From Callaeas wilsoni (taxonomy: Eukaryota; Chordata; Aves; Passeriformes; Callaeidae): 64,000 nucleotides of DNA. Positions 25,990-38,440 of the stretch are shown piece by piece (the stretch's first letter is position 1; each line of letters starts with the position of its first letter). The notes below the pieces were generated by a model. It was not told where the DNA came from, did no database searches, and saw only the letters and a program-made list of their open reading frames with translations. The DNA is taken from positions 124,001 to 188,000 of the forward strand of contig VWPU01011708.1 of NCBI GenBank assembly GCA_013398955.1, given 5' to 3'. The translations under genes were made by a program, and so were the position numbers.

Positions 25990-26340
25990 CTGCAGTAAAC
26001 GTGAAGCTTAACTATGCTTAAACGCTCTGCTGAAACAAAGGCTGGATGGGTTTCCTCAGGTCGGCGTGTTCGGGCTGGTGCTCTGACACTGCGGGCTGGC
26101 TCCCGGTCTGCAGCGCAGCATCCCCCAGGCACTCGGGAACTGCCGGGAGCTGCGGCCCAGCCCCTGCCGGGGTCCCAGCTGCCGTTCCCCTCCGATCCAT
26201 TCGTGCCTGACCTAAGCCGCGCTGCGGCGCGGGGCTCGCTGCCTTCACCGGGGTGTGCCCGGAGCCAGTGCCCCGTGCTTGGCACCGCGCGGGTAACGGC
26301 GGCAGACACGGGGGCACACCAGGCCCCAGCCAGCTGCAGA
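25990..26340. promoter_or_regulatory. CpG islet (orphan), about 350 bp
   Basis: About 30 CpGs between 26019 and 26340, densest around GCCGCGCTGCGGCGCGGGG. It meets the usual feel of a CpG island and abuts an AT-rich block with transcription-factor cores. Overlapping GC-driven open frames on both strands are not credible proteins. It may be the start of an unannotated non-coding transcript. Confidence 0.5.
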
Positions 26341-26344
26341 TCGC

Positions 26345-28050
26345 TTGTATTTGCCTAAAAGGATGGGGAAATCCATGGACAAATCATAAAGTAATATCTT
26401 AACAAGAAGAGAATGAGGATGAGATGGATGTGCCAAAGGGAGTGAAGAGTGTGACCAGCCTTGCCCACATCGGCCCCGAAGAGCCTCTGTCTTTACTGGG
26501 GCACCACAACTGGGGCACCAGGCAGCCCCAGAGCCACCAGGCTGCAGAGGCTTCAGTCAGGTCGCTCATCTTCCCTTCCTGGATTAACACCCACCAGGCT
26601 GCTCAGCTTTGCTTTAAACTTGAACAGAGAATTGGGCAATCCCCTCCTCAATAAGCAGCTAGGGAAGGAATATGAAAAACGTACACAAAATTAATCCAGG
26701 CCACTGACAACCTGAGGATGGGGGGGAGGGAGAAGGATTTATTCATTTTCATGACAATAGCCATGAGAAAAGAAATGCTCTCTTGCCTCTCCCCAGGGAC
26801 TTGAATTGAATTCCCAGGGCTGCCAATCAGACCGAGAATTTAACACCATTTATTCTGTGGGGAGCCTGTCTGGAGCCAGTGTGTCAGCATCTGGATGATG
26901 CCCTGAGCCTGCACAAGCAGAGCAGCCAGAATCATGGATCTGCCTGGCTTGCCATGCAGCGAGAGATTCTGGACACACGCACAGAGAAACACTTTCTCCC
27001 TCATTTATGGCAACACAAAACTGGAGAGTCAGGAAAGCCTGTATTATTTAATTAAAACTCAAAGGGTGGAACACAAGTTTCAGACCAGAAATCATTGGTA
27101 TTTCTGTAGATAACACTCCCACAAACCAGGATCTTGGCTCAGGCTCAATGACTGGCAATAGACTGCTTGAAGTGGTTCCCACTTGGAATAGTGGTTTTGT
27201 ACCAATGTGGGCAGGAAAAGAGACCCAGCACATTACGAGGCTGACTCCTCTTCTGGGACAGTTTGCAAAGAGTTAAACTGCAGCTTATGTGACTTTTAGC
27301 CACTGCTTGCAAAATTAATTCATGTTTCAGGCTGTAGAGAACCATGAACCACTCAGAGTGCCATGGGAATGATAAGCTCTTAGGTCAATTACTGCACAGA
27401 TGTGCCCCAGTTTGGCTGCCTCTCATTTTAGTAATAATGCTTACATATATATTTCTATATATTTAGCCTATACAGATTCATTGCAGAGAAAGCTGTAATC
27501 TACAACCCAAATATTCCCAAGTTTGTATATTTATTATACAAAGTTTGCATGGCTGTTTCTACAGAAACAAACAGGACCATATGGGTATTTCTGGCACTAG
27601 GAGTTCAATCTTACCCTCACTGCAATTTCATTTCTGCCACTGTGCTTAAATGCTCAACAAGAAAAAAATAACAGTGCAAAGAATGCCAAGCCCCCTTTTG
27701 TTCTTTCCTGGAGCATTTCTAGCTGTGGCATTTTCAGATGTTGCTTATAGCATGGCACAGCCAACGCAAGACCATGTATTCTACTGAAAATCCTGGAAAG
27801 ACTTCCTGCCAGTAAGAGACTCTTCCGAATTTCCTCAGAAACGGAAGAGCTGAAGGAAAGGATCTCCCACTGCAAACATGAAACCTCATCTTAGACTGAA
27901 AAACACTCTGGCACAATTTCAGGAGACAACTGGTTATCAAGAACTGGCAACTACTGCACTACTGCAGTGAATGACACAGAGGTATCATGTGCAAAGGTAC
28001 CATTGGCATTGCCTCATCTTTCCAGTGCATCATCACTAAAGCAGAATAGA
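26345..28050. other. Intergenic, no gene recognised
   Basis: Includes a G-rich run near 26719-26734 (GGGGGGGAGGG) and a duplicated ACTGGGGCACCA near 26495-26521. No exon or repeat family is recognised. Confidence 0.45.
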
Positions 28051-28056
28051 AGACTT

Positions 28057-28098
28057 CATATTCTATCTGGTGCAGGAAAATGCACCAGATGGAATATG
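28057..28098 (+). ncRNA. Strong hairpin, possible small-RNA precursor or mini inverted repeat
   Basis: The arm CATATTCTATCTGGTGCA (28057-28074) pairs with TGCACCAGATGGAATATG (28081-28098). It forms 18 pairs, 17 Watson-Crick and one G:U on the plus strand, closed by the 6-base loop GGAAAA. Weaker pairing extends a few bases outward. The small loop and short stem are atypical for a classical microRNA, so a hairpin DNA element is equally possible. Confidence 0.4.
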
Positions 28099-28099
28099 G

Positions 28100-31000
28100 T
28101 GCATTTCAGCTACTACCAAGGACTCCAATGAGTAGTACTAGTGATGAGAATGGATGCCACGACTTATGTTGCTTATTTGCCTATATTAAGCTCGAATTAT
28201 TTTGATAACACCTATAAATGGGTGCATACCATCCATTGGGAAATCCTCATCTTTCTTTTTTAAGGAAAGAATGTTTCTGTATAGAAATTAAGAGTTGGAG
28301 GGACAGTGTTTCATTGAAAGCACCATGGAAAAGATTATGCAAATAACTGCCAGAAAGGCAGGCTGTATTTTGCTGCAACTTACAGACTGATCCAAACTGA
28401 GAACTCTGTATTATTGTTATTCACCCATTTAAGGTCCTATTTTCACTTCAGTTTCCATAGAAACCTGTTGTCCTAAATCTGCGGCACTTATAGCCTTTTA
28501 GTGTCATGGGTTCTTTCTTTACAGCTCTAATTACACCATCATCCACAAGGGGAAATGGCTGGGATGCTTTTCCCACCACAGAAACATTCAGGAAGTGCTG
28601 CTCTGTAGACAGAGGGAATATAAAACCTAATCATAAACCTTCAGACATTGTCCTTTTTGGACAATTCCCCTATGTCACAGCTGTATGTTTTATTGTTTGG
28701 GTTTTGAACATGGGCCATGGCAGAAATAAGAATGGAATTTGCAGAGAAAAAAAAAAAGGTTTGGGTTTTTGCCCTCTTTTCTGGTCTATGGTAAAGAACA
28801 ATTATATACAACTGAAGAAAATGGAAAAAATACTTGTAAATTAACTACACTGGTGTCACATGGATATTAAATACATAAGGTTGAACAAAGCTGTCAAGGC
28901 ATATGGTCAAGAAAGACCTCCCACTGCCAAAGGAATGAAGCTTGTGCCCTTTTATTAATTTACTTCAGCTCTCAGGTCTGCATACAATTTTCTTCTCAGC
29001 ATATGAGGGGTTAAGGTTCCCACCTATGCATTCCAGATAGACTCAATAAGACTTTTTCACTGTGCTAATATAAAACACACAGAGACCTTTGTCTTCCTGC
29101 ATGCTGGTAAAATGCCCGTTGTGCTATGCAGATTATTATTGTTATTATTATTTCTGGCGCTGTCACTTCTAGCTATGGTGCTTCAAAGCAATGATATTAA
29201 AAACATAAAGGCAGGCAGCCTTTTGGAAATAAGGAATTGCAACAGCAATGCAAAGAACTTTTTATAGCACCCCTTATTGAAACATCTGGAGGAAGTATCA
29301 TCTAATGGTTACTGAAGACAGCTTAAGAGCCAGGACTCCAATGTTCTGTTTCTAGGTCTGTCACTGTCACCGATTTCCCATAACCCTGGGCAAGTACCTT
29401 AAAAGTTGTATAAAAGTGGTATCTACCCAACCTTGCTTCCTTATGAGAGGTAAAGAAGTAATCTAAGATCTGCTGAAGCTTTCCTGTATTAGCAATAACA
29501 AAGGATGTGTCTACATGCAGACAGTTTTCTGCTATCACTGCTGTGGTACAAAGGTGTTCAAGGACACAGCTGGCCATCATCACCCAGAACCAGCACTTAC
29601 CTCCCACAGCTACTCCTCCCATCTCTTCTGTCCTTATTGAGGCTGTGTTTCCAGCAGTTTGCAAAAGGAACACTTCTTGTGAGCACTCCCTAATTTTCTC
29701 TAAAGCCTACAATTTTGCTGTGGCCAACAACTGAAACTGCTTAAACAGACACTCAGCTTAGCCTGGGGCTCTTCCAGTGACCAGTGTAGAGAGTAATATC
29801 AGTTGGTGAGGTAACATCTTTTACTAGCACAGCTAAGCTTTTGTTTGTTTTTTGTATTTAGGAGGTGCTCCATGCTCAGAATGTGCCTGCTTCAAGTGAG
29901 AAGCAGGAGGGAAAAGTGAGAGGACAAGAAAAAGGATTATCTGCGGCATTCCTGACATCAAAAATAGTAGCATCGTGTATGGGGCAACTGGCTCCATAAC
30001 AATCAGAAAAATTGCCAGATTTCCAAATCTACTTCACCTGGCATCTCAAATAAAGTGATTTAAAAATAGAAGTTGTTGAGATAAAGGTAATCCTAAGGTG
30101 GCAGGTGGAGAAGATACAAAATACAACCCTGTTTTTTTGCTATATTCACAACAGTGTGGTCCTCACTTAGAGTTTATCACCACATAGACCTCAAGGCAAA
30201 ACAGCAGAAACCTACAAATCATGACATCCTGGCTGTACACACACTGCTCCAAGCAAATGCAGCAAAAGAAACATCACGAATATTTATTTGGCTCTTTTTG
30301 TCATTGCTGTGCTCTTGCCATAATTTCTGTAAATAATGAAGCTTCATGCTTTCCATGATTGTCTGCATCAGCAAAAAGCCACTTGCCTAGGATTTTTACA
30401 GAAACAGAACAACAAAACTAATCCCAGCAAATTCTGCACCACAACTATTTTCAGTGTTAGGGAATGTAAAACATTAGTCATTTAACCACAGTGACTGCAG
30501 TTACCAAGTGCAGGCAGCTGTTTAAAAGACAACCTACAACAAAAAACCCTCATTCCCTACCCTTCAAAATGGTACAGAAATCCAGCTTTTGAAAAATGAG
30601 CAAATTCAAGAAATTTACATGGAGTAGATCTACATTTGTCAGGTAAATTATCTTTTTGTTTGGTATCCTACATCCTGACACTCTCCAGAAGCAAGGAGCT
30701 GCCATATTTTACCAATACTTCCTGAACAAAAGGGGCTTCCAAGCCAAACCAGAGGTCATGCTGACCGCACTACCGAAGGCTTTTAATCCTCACAAGCCTG
30801 TGTAGTCTGATACAACTTTGCCCTCATCAAACTGTTACCTGTTCCAAGTGTTTGCAGATGTTTTCCAGCTGTGTCAGAGGCTACCATTATGACTTTGTTG
30901 TTAATGACACTTGAATGGTTTCCTTTAAAAATAGCTCAGGTCCACTTACGCTCCAGCTCTGGGGGTGAGGCAGAAGGCAGGCTCAGCGTTCCCGGCCTGC

Positions 31001-33955
31001 TCTGCCAATTGTTGCCATGCAAAAAAAGAGCAGCTCTCACATAAGATGAGCAGGATGTGGGAACCAAATCACTGCTTGGGCACTGGCAGTCCTTGCAAAG
31101 ATATTTCCAAGCTACGCCTGGGGAGAAAAAGAAGCCACCAAATAGCTTCTTTCCAACCATCTTATGCTTCAACATTGCAGCAGCCTGTGCTGTGGGGTAC
31201 ATGAGGGTACATTCTACAGGGACATAACACTGGCTAGAAACTACTAAGGAACAAAGAAGAAAACGTGTGTTTTCTGTTGGGAAAAGCAAGAATGTGGTAG
31301 TAACATTTCATGCAGGAGAGGTGATACATAAACCAGGTACTACAGGTACAGGCAATAGCTCATCCTATAGGGAAAGAAGGAGTGTGGGGGAACCTCTTGT
31401 TTCTCCTTGCTGGAGGGATCATTAACAAAACTGTTCTCCTTGGGGTCAATAAGCACCGTTTTTACCCATGGTGGGTGGGGACATGAATCCCAGAATTAAC
31501 ACAAGCATGGGAGAATCCTCTCTGCTCCCTTGGTCAATATGTCAGACTAAGCCTGAGCTCTGCAGCATACTGCAGATCTTAGTACTGCATTCATTGCCTG
31601 TGTCCACAAAGACTCAGCCTTCCTTTCATTTGGCCCCATTTCCTGACACGACACACTGTGGAGAACACGGCCACAGACCCGTGTTAGAGCATACAGGAGG
31701 GGTTGTGCTGTGTGTTAGGAGTGTGTGCGAAAACACCTAAGCTCACAGGAGAAACTCAGCAGCTCCAAGATGGAGTTTTTCCTTCAGTATTCTAGTTAAT
31801 TATGGCTTACCTCACTTCTCCCCTCAGAAATCCCCTTTGTCCTTTCCACTACCGTGCTATTAAGTGTATCGTGCTCAGCACTGACAGGTGACAAATGAAG
31901 CGTAAGTTGGTTCACCACACTGACCCTTCTTGGCAGGGTTTACCCAGCTGGTCCTGACCTTTTCTTGCAGGCTAAGCAAATTTCCCTTCTCTGAAATTCT
32001 GCTCACAGGGTGCTGCTTTGTGGCAAAGAACCAGAGTAGAAGCTACTCACTTCCCACTATGGGGTTTGGAGGAGTCCTCTTCTAGCACCTCAGTTAAAAT
32101 CATCAAGAAAGCAGATACAGCAGAATGTGAACAATATTCTTTTGATAAATGAATTATAATGATAAGATTTTTTTTCCAGGGGAAAGGGCCTGAGGGGAAA
32201 ACGGACAATTGCTGCAATGCCATCCATCCCTCCAAGCAAAGGTAGCGTGTCTCTCATTAAAATACTGAATTTTCTGTACAGCTGTCAGCAAGCACAAGTT
32301 TTCCAAATGAACTGGTCAGCAATAACCTGCTTTCATGACAACTTGCAAAGAAGGGAGCAGGAGGGGTGATTTGTGCCCAGTACAAAAATAAACCACAAAG
32401 ACATCCCATGCAGCAGACGCACAAAGCTGAGCTCTGCACATCAGAATGCTCCCCAGAGAAGGAGTCAAAGAATCAAAGCAAAGAAGCAGTGATACAAATA
32501 GCCTGACTTTTTCAAACACATCAAAGGCCAGAAAACAAGTCCCTCTCAACCCCAGGGACCAAGACAGAAAAGATCTAATAAAGAATTCAAATGCCATAAT
32601 CACATAATCCAATAAGCTACAGTTAAACCAAAACACCTCTTTAGCAAACATCTGTAAGTGGGACAGGAAAGGCTCCGAAATGCTCGGCATGGATGGCTCC
32701 CTTCACTTCTCCCTGTTAACATATCACCTCCTGTCAGTGAGACAGATGTGAAAGGTTCGTTCTTGGTTTCAAATTGCCACACAGGAAAATAGGAAAAGGG
32801 AGAAGAGCATCTCAACAAAAACAGCCAGCACAGATTGACCAGTCACTGAGAGCTGAGCAGTATAGAATGTGTGCTGGAATGACTTGCCATGGTGAAAGCT
32901 GGTTAAGATATCTGCATGGGAAAGATGAGAAGAGGTAGAGGTTGAGACAGACAAAGAGAAAAAAAAAATCCTCTCCAGATTGCTGCCAAGGTAAGTCCCT
33001 TTCTCTATCCTCCAACAATATTCCATCCCTTGTTTTCATTTTATTCTGATAAAATATCTATCCTTCCTCTCTTCCAGTCCCACAAGGTATTTCCTTCCTT
33101 GTAATCTCTGAATCTCTCTCTCTTGTACTATCTAGGATTCCATCAGTCATTCAGCCCAAGTACCTGCTTCCCCAGGTGCATCTCTTCCATCACCTCCCTG
33201 CCAAGTCTGCCAACCAGGGAAATGGCTCACTTTGCCATTGTACAGCAGTGGCAGCTGCACCGATTATTGCGAGTCTGAGGCAGGCTGACTCTGATGCTCT
33301 CATCCAGCAATCATATGTGTCACAGAAAGAAGCTCTCCATTCCACATTGGCATCAGTCAGGAACTTTGTCCCTCCTTTGATATACTGGGTAGGACCATCC
33401 CCTTCTCCTTCCACGCTCAGACGTGTGGACAGGAGCAGACTTAGGGGACAATTCTGACCTCATCTGAGCAAGCAGATCCAGACTTACAAACCTTCCTTTG
33501 ACAGAAAGGCCATCCATGGCCTAACTGGAGTAATCAGGAAGAACAAGTTTTGCTGACGTATACATCCCTTAGGTATTTGCTTTTATACCAGCTCCCGAGT
33601 ACAGTCAGTGAGCAGAGCGCAGTAAATCTCTCTGAAACACAGCAGGGGATGGCAGCACCAGAAAGGGTCATTTCCTCTTGCAGACACTAGAGCAGGCAAG
33701 TGCTGTTCAGTGGGTATAAAGGCAAAGGAAAAGGGGCCCCTGGCTCCTCTGATACGCTTGTATGTACAGATGCTTTTGCAGAATCCTAATATTGTCCAGT
33801 GAATCTGTACTTAAGTAGTAGAATTAACATTTGCAAATACATCAACCTTGTACTGGAAGAATTCCACTCTTATGACTTTCCTTCCTGTGCAGCCTCCTGT
33901 CATTAGGCTCTCTTCTACTGTACAAGCCATATGCTAATCCCTGTTTTTTCTGAGT
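28100..33955. other. Intergenic, no gene recognised
   Basis: No exon with family resemblance. An ATT microsatellite lies at 29132-29152. Frames at 30936-31289 and 32316-32690 (117 and 124 codons, minus) have no known domain. Confidence 0.45.
29132..29152 (+). repeat. (ATT)n microsatellite, interrupted
   Basis: ATTATTATTGTTATTATTAT, broken by a single G. Simple repeat. Confidence 0.85.
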
Positions 33956-33959
33956 ACAA

Positions 33960-34032
33960 TATTCCTATGAGATACCTTGCAAAGTGCTTTGCTGAAATCT
34001 AGCTAGATGTCTGCTGATGAATCAAGACAGTT
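33960..34032 (-). mobile_element. Old CR1-type LINE reverse-transcriptase fragment
   Basis: The minus strand translates as ADI, a stop, then LDFSKALCKVSHR. This matches the CR1 reverse-transcriptase segment VDVVYLDFSKAFDTVSHS. The stop codon and changes show a dead copy. Flanking similarity fades quickly on both sides. Confidence 0.75.
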
Positions 34033-37000
34033 AAGCTTTCTTATTAAAGAAATACACTAAATCAATTGTAGACATGAAAACAGTATAGAACTGGTGGACT
34101 CAAATGTTGCTGCAGAGCCTTAGAACAACACAACATGCATGCTCATGCCAGCAGCAGTTTTGGATATGATGCCTCAGTTTTCACAGAAAGTGTAAAGTGT
34201 AGGCACCCCCACAGAATTCTGGCAAGGCTGGAGTTCAATGAAAAAGCACTTTTTCTTTTCTGTAAGTAATCATTATGGAGCAGAGCACAACTCAATGCAG
34301 CCATTACAATTCTAAGAGTGGGAATTAACTTACTGGAAAAGGTTGGGCAGTAACCCAGACATGACTCCCATCTGGAACTAGGCCAAAAAGGGTCATCAGC
34401 TCTTTTAAAACTCCTTGCTTTATGCTATACGAAATCACTTTTTGTTGATGCAAAATATGACAGTATTTGCTAGGGTATTCAAGAAAAATCCATTACCTTG
34501 ATGTGCCACATACACATCTCTGCAACAGAGCAGAATGTGTGAGCACGCTCACACCAATCATACAGTGAATTTCAGAAAGAGGGTTATAGCAGAAATGGGA
34601 GGGAAATGCTGAATTGTTGTATATGATCTTCTACATGGTGAGTTATCAGTTGATTTATGTAGCAAGTCCCACAGAGTTAGTTCATGATAAATTCATGAGA
34701 CATGTGCTTTTGATCGTGCCGTGCTCTTCTCATGTCTTGCCATTTTCAGCTCCCTCTTTATTCACCTTCTGGAGACATTATTCTACCTCATGTGGTAAAC
34801 TGGTGCTACAGACAGTAAGGACTAGTCTGCATTGCTTGCCTCTGCTGACATGTCACATTCTGGAAGGGAAGAGGTACTTTAGGAAGTCAGAAGTCCAGGA
34901 GATATAAGTGCAAGCAGGCAGCTTGGAGAGGCTAAGTCTCTCCTAACATACCCAAGCATGTACATCCATATGAGGAATAAAGAGCTGATGGGGACCAGTT
35001 TTCAATCAGCTGGCTTTAGTCAAAGGTGCTCTGTACTGTACGTGCACAAAAGCACTCCCAACTTCACAAGGCACTTAGTGGACAGAGGACTTTCCCTGCT
35101 AAACTGAGTGAGATGAACTCTTTCTTGAAAGAGAGAAGCAGTCTATAGATTTAAAGATGTATCAGCTCTTGTTTAAGCCTCAGATGTCATAAATTCTTCA
35201 ATCTACACTCATAATTACTCTGCATAAGCGTGGCTACACCTAAGGAGTAAGCAGAGGCATTGCAGCCATGGAGCCCTGCACAGGTTAGCCACCAGATACC
35301 AACTAGACTTTTGGAAAGGTTGTGCAGCCCACATACTGGTACTGTACTGCTTTGAATAGGCACCTTTAGGATCAGCATTAAGGATGACTTGGAGCACACT
35401 GGGGCATTCCCCCATTCTCAGCCTTAGATCTGCTCCCACTGAAGCCAGCAGTAATCCTGGTGAACATTGCATGTGAGCCCATGGAAGCAGGGAAGATTAC
35501 TCAAGCCCCATACTGCTTTATAGTTTGCAATTGCTCAGTATCCAGAAAGAATATTCCTTAGCTGGTTTTAGGGCACAAACGCATCCTTGGGTTATTTTTA
35601 CTGGGACAACTGCACAGTAGGAATAGTCAGGATGGCATTACTACAGTGGCATGACAGTAACAGTTGCATGACAGTGTGATGTAACCTAGAGAGCAGCCCA
35701 AACCAGCATATCTACAAGTTGCAATCTGCTTCTGCACCTTGGCAAACAGTGACCTGTGGGAAGATTGCTGCTTTTCAGCACAAACAGAACTTGATGGGAA
35801 GAACAGAGTCATGGAAAGATCTCTGGCATCTGAACCAACTGCTGTGGTCTGAAGGACTGTCATGAGAGCACATTTCAGAGTCAAAAGGCTGTGTCCACTC
35901 TGGAGTAAGGAGCACTGGCTTGGAGCGAGCAACCACACTGAAGCATGCATGCTTTAGTGCGAGAGTACCCAGACCTGATATGTCACAGAAAGATCTAGCT
36001 CTCATTTTCTCCATCTGTAAGACTAAACAGCTGAGACACATAGTCAGGTGAGGAACTGCACGAGTTAAGGATTGCGTGTTAGGCTTGCATATTCTTGCTG
36101 GAAGGGATATGCCAACTAGGAGGCATTTCCTGACATCAAACACCCAGTACACCTCCATTTGGTAAGGTGAGTCCAGGTACTCAGGTCTGATTTAGTGTAT
36201 ATGGTATAAGAATCCCTGTCCTTTTAAACATCCTCAGAAACATGCCACTTTGGAAGACACAATAATTAGCATAATTGTCAATTCAGCCTCTAATAATGTA
36301 CAATGTGCTCATTAACCCAATTAACCCCACACAGCACAACAACCACCACAAACAACGCAACTGATGCGGTGAAGGGGAATGGATGCTTGACAGCCCTGCC
36401 ACATCCCAGCACAATGAGATGACACTGGCAAGGGCTGAAGGCAACTCCCAGAGGCAGGACCCCCACCCAGCTCAGAGACGGGGCACGCTGCCACCTGAGC
36501 TGGTGCATCAGCCGTGTGCTCAGCTCCCTTCAGCCCTGTCTCAGGGAAATAGAGGAGTTTCTCCTCCCACAAGGTTTTTCCTGGTACATTTAATTAAGCA
36601 CTATGTATCAACACCCACACATGCACACCCCACTTCTCCACCCTCCCTCTTGCTGGAGGAGTCTCAGGTGGGATTCACTCGCCTGCTTTTGCTGCTGCTT
36701 AATTCAGTCAGGCTGGTAAATAATTCAGCAAGCACTCAGCCAACAAACAAACAGGCAGGCAGCACAAATGGCCAGACAGGGAGATGGAAGAATGAGAGAC
36801 AGAAAGAAAAACCAAATGGGAGAGTGACAGCTTTTGCTGGAGCCCCTTTTCTACAGACAGGACTTCAAGCTGTGCCTACTTCTTCATTCCCTGTGGTTAC
36901 ATTCTCATTCCATAAAGAAGCAGGGAAATTTGTCCAACTGACACTGCCATGACCTACTGACAACTCACTGGTTGGGGCCCCACTGAATGACCACACAACC

Positions 37001-38380
37001 TTTTGATTAAAGTTTAGGAAAAGCTTCAGAGCCTTGCTTATGCTCTTCATCTTTGAAATCCTTCAAGATGGGGGCCAGCAGTTCTTGGGCTACACCTGGG
37101 CATGTAGGAGTCTGCATCATTGACTCAAGCCTTTTGAGGCCTCTGTTTTCCCAGCTGTGGAGGAGAAGACGAAAATCCTTCCCCACTGGCATCCCAGCAG
37201 GCCCAACAAACAGAAGCAATGCTAGGGGCCTGAGAGTCCTTCAGATGAAATGCCAAGGCTTGGCAGAACCTTTAGAATTCTCTGACTGCAACAGTAAATA
37301 TAGCAAAAGACAGTATCATCAAGCACCAACAATATTAAATCCAGCCTTCCATAAAAACTGATAACCATAAAAAATATATCCCAATCAAAGCGAAGGTTTG
37401 GGATGATTCAAGGTAAACACTCCACTATTCTGTCTATAAAAACAAACAGTAAACCGAAACATTTGGAGTAGAATTTTCTGTGATGCCTAACCTTACAACA
37501 GTAGTGAAGCTTTAACAAATGATATTTTGAAAATGTTTTCTACACACATAATAAATTAGCATAAGACAACCTTTTAAACACAGCTAGTATGTTTGAGCTA
37601 GCTATGTGAGCATCCTATGAGAAAATCATTGTATGAAGCTAATAAGGAAACTTCTACACACCACGAGTTTACTAAAACAGGATCCAAATCAGCAAGCACT
37701 ATTGAGAGCCACAGTGATAACAAGACCACCCATCTCTCAAACTGCTGGGACCCCTCTAGGCCAGGACTAGTAAGGGACACAATGCAACCAGCATTTAGGG
37801 GTAGCTTGCACACAATGTGCTCATTAGGTAAATGCCCTGACTCTGTGCTGACTCCTTGCTATAAGGTATTTAACAAGTTTGCATGTGAGGATTGTCCTGC
37901 AGTGGTAGTGGAAAGACATGAGTTTCAAAGGAGGTGACAAAGCATTGTACAAACATCTCTTAGATTATCAATTCCCTCAATCTATCCTTAGAGCCACATA
38001 ATTACATGATAGTTGCCGAATTTCAGTATGCAGAAACACCCTCTGCAAGAGCATAAACCAAGCAGGTTAGTTTATTAATATGCTTCATATGAACATCCTC
38101 TGAATCTCATTGAAAGGGATAAAAAGAGCAACGGAAGGATAACTTGAGTAGGTGTACATAGAAAGTAATTACAGCAGAATGAAGTTTTTTCAGGCTGTGG
38201 AATAACGAAGCATTTCCTCTGCCAAAATAGAGAACGAAGTAGCAAGCAAGAGCCACAGCTCAATGACCAGCTGCAGAGGTTTACCTGCTAGACCCTGTGC
38301 AATTTAGGGTGAGAGTGCAGAAAGACACCCAAGGAGAAACAGGTCCCTTCTGCTGGTGGGTAAAGAGTCAGTGAGATGAT
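34033..38380. other. Intergenic, no gene recognised
   Basis: The longest frame of the non-coding region is here (36383-36952, plus, 189 codons) but it has no domain and a weak start context. A stretch near 35420-35460 (GATCTGCTCCCACTGAAGCC) resembles the old repeat type noted at 22.4 kb. Confidence 0.45.
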
Positions 38381-38383
38381 CAG

Positions 38384-38440
38384 AGAGCCACGTGCTCCTG
38401 GAGAGAAGGCTGCCCAAGTAGTGGCTGAGCCACCATTACA
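38384..38440 (+). mobile_element. Short decayed CR1 fragment, plus orientation
   Basis: GGCTGCCCAAGTAGTGGCTG, then AGCCACCATTA, follows the CR1 ORF2 C-terminal DNA (GGCTGCCCAGGGAAGTGGTT, then GAGTCACCATCC). It is short and diverged, so this is a moderate call. Confidence 0.5.

Noticed and set aside
25923..26358. Overlapping 99-128 codon frames in the 26.2 kb islet
   Set aside because: GC-driven frames on both strands without family resemblance.
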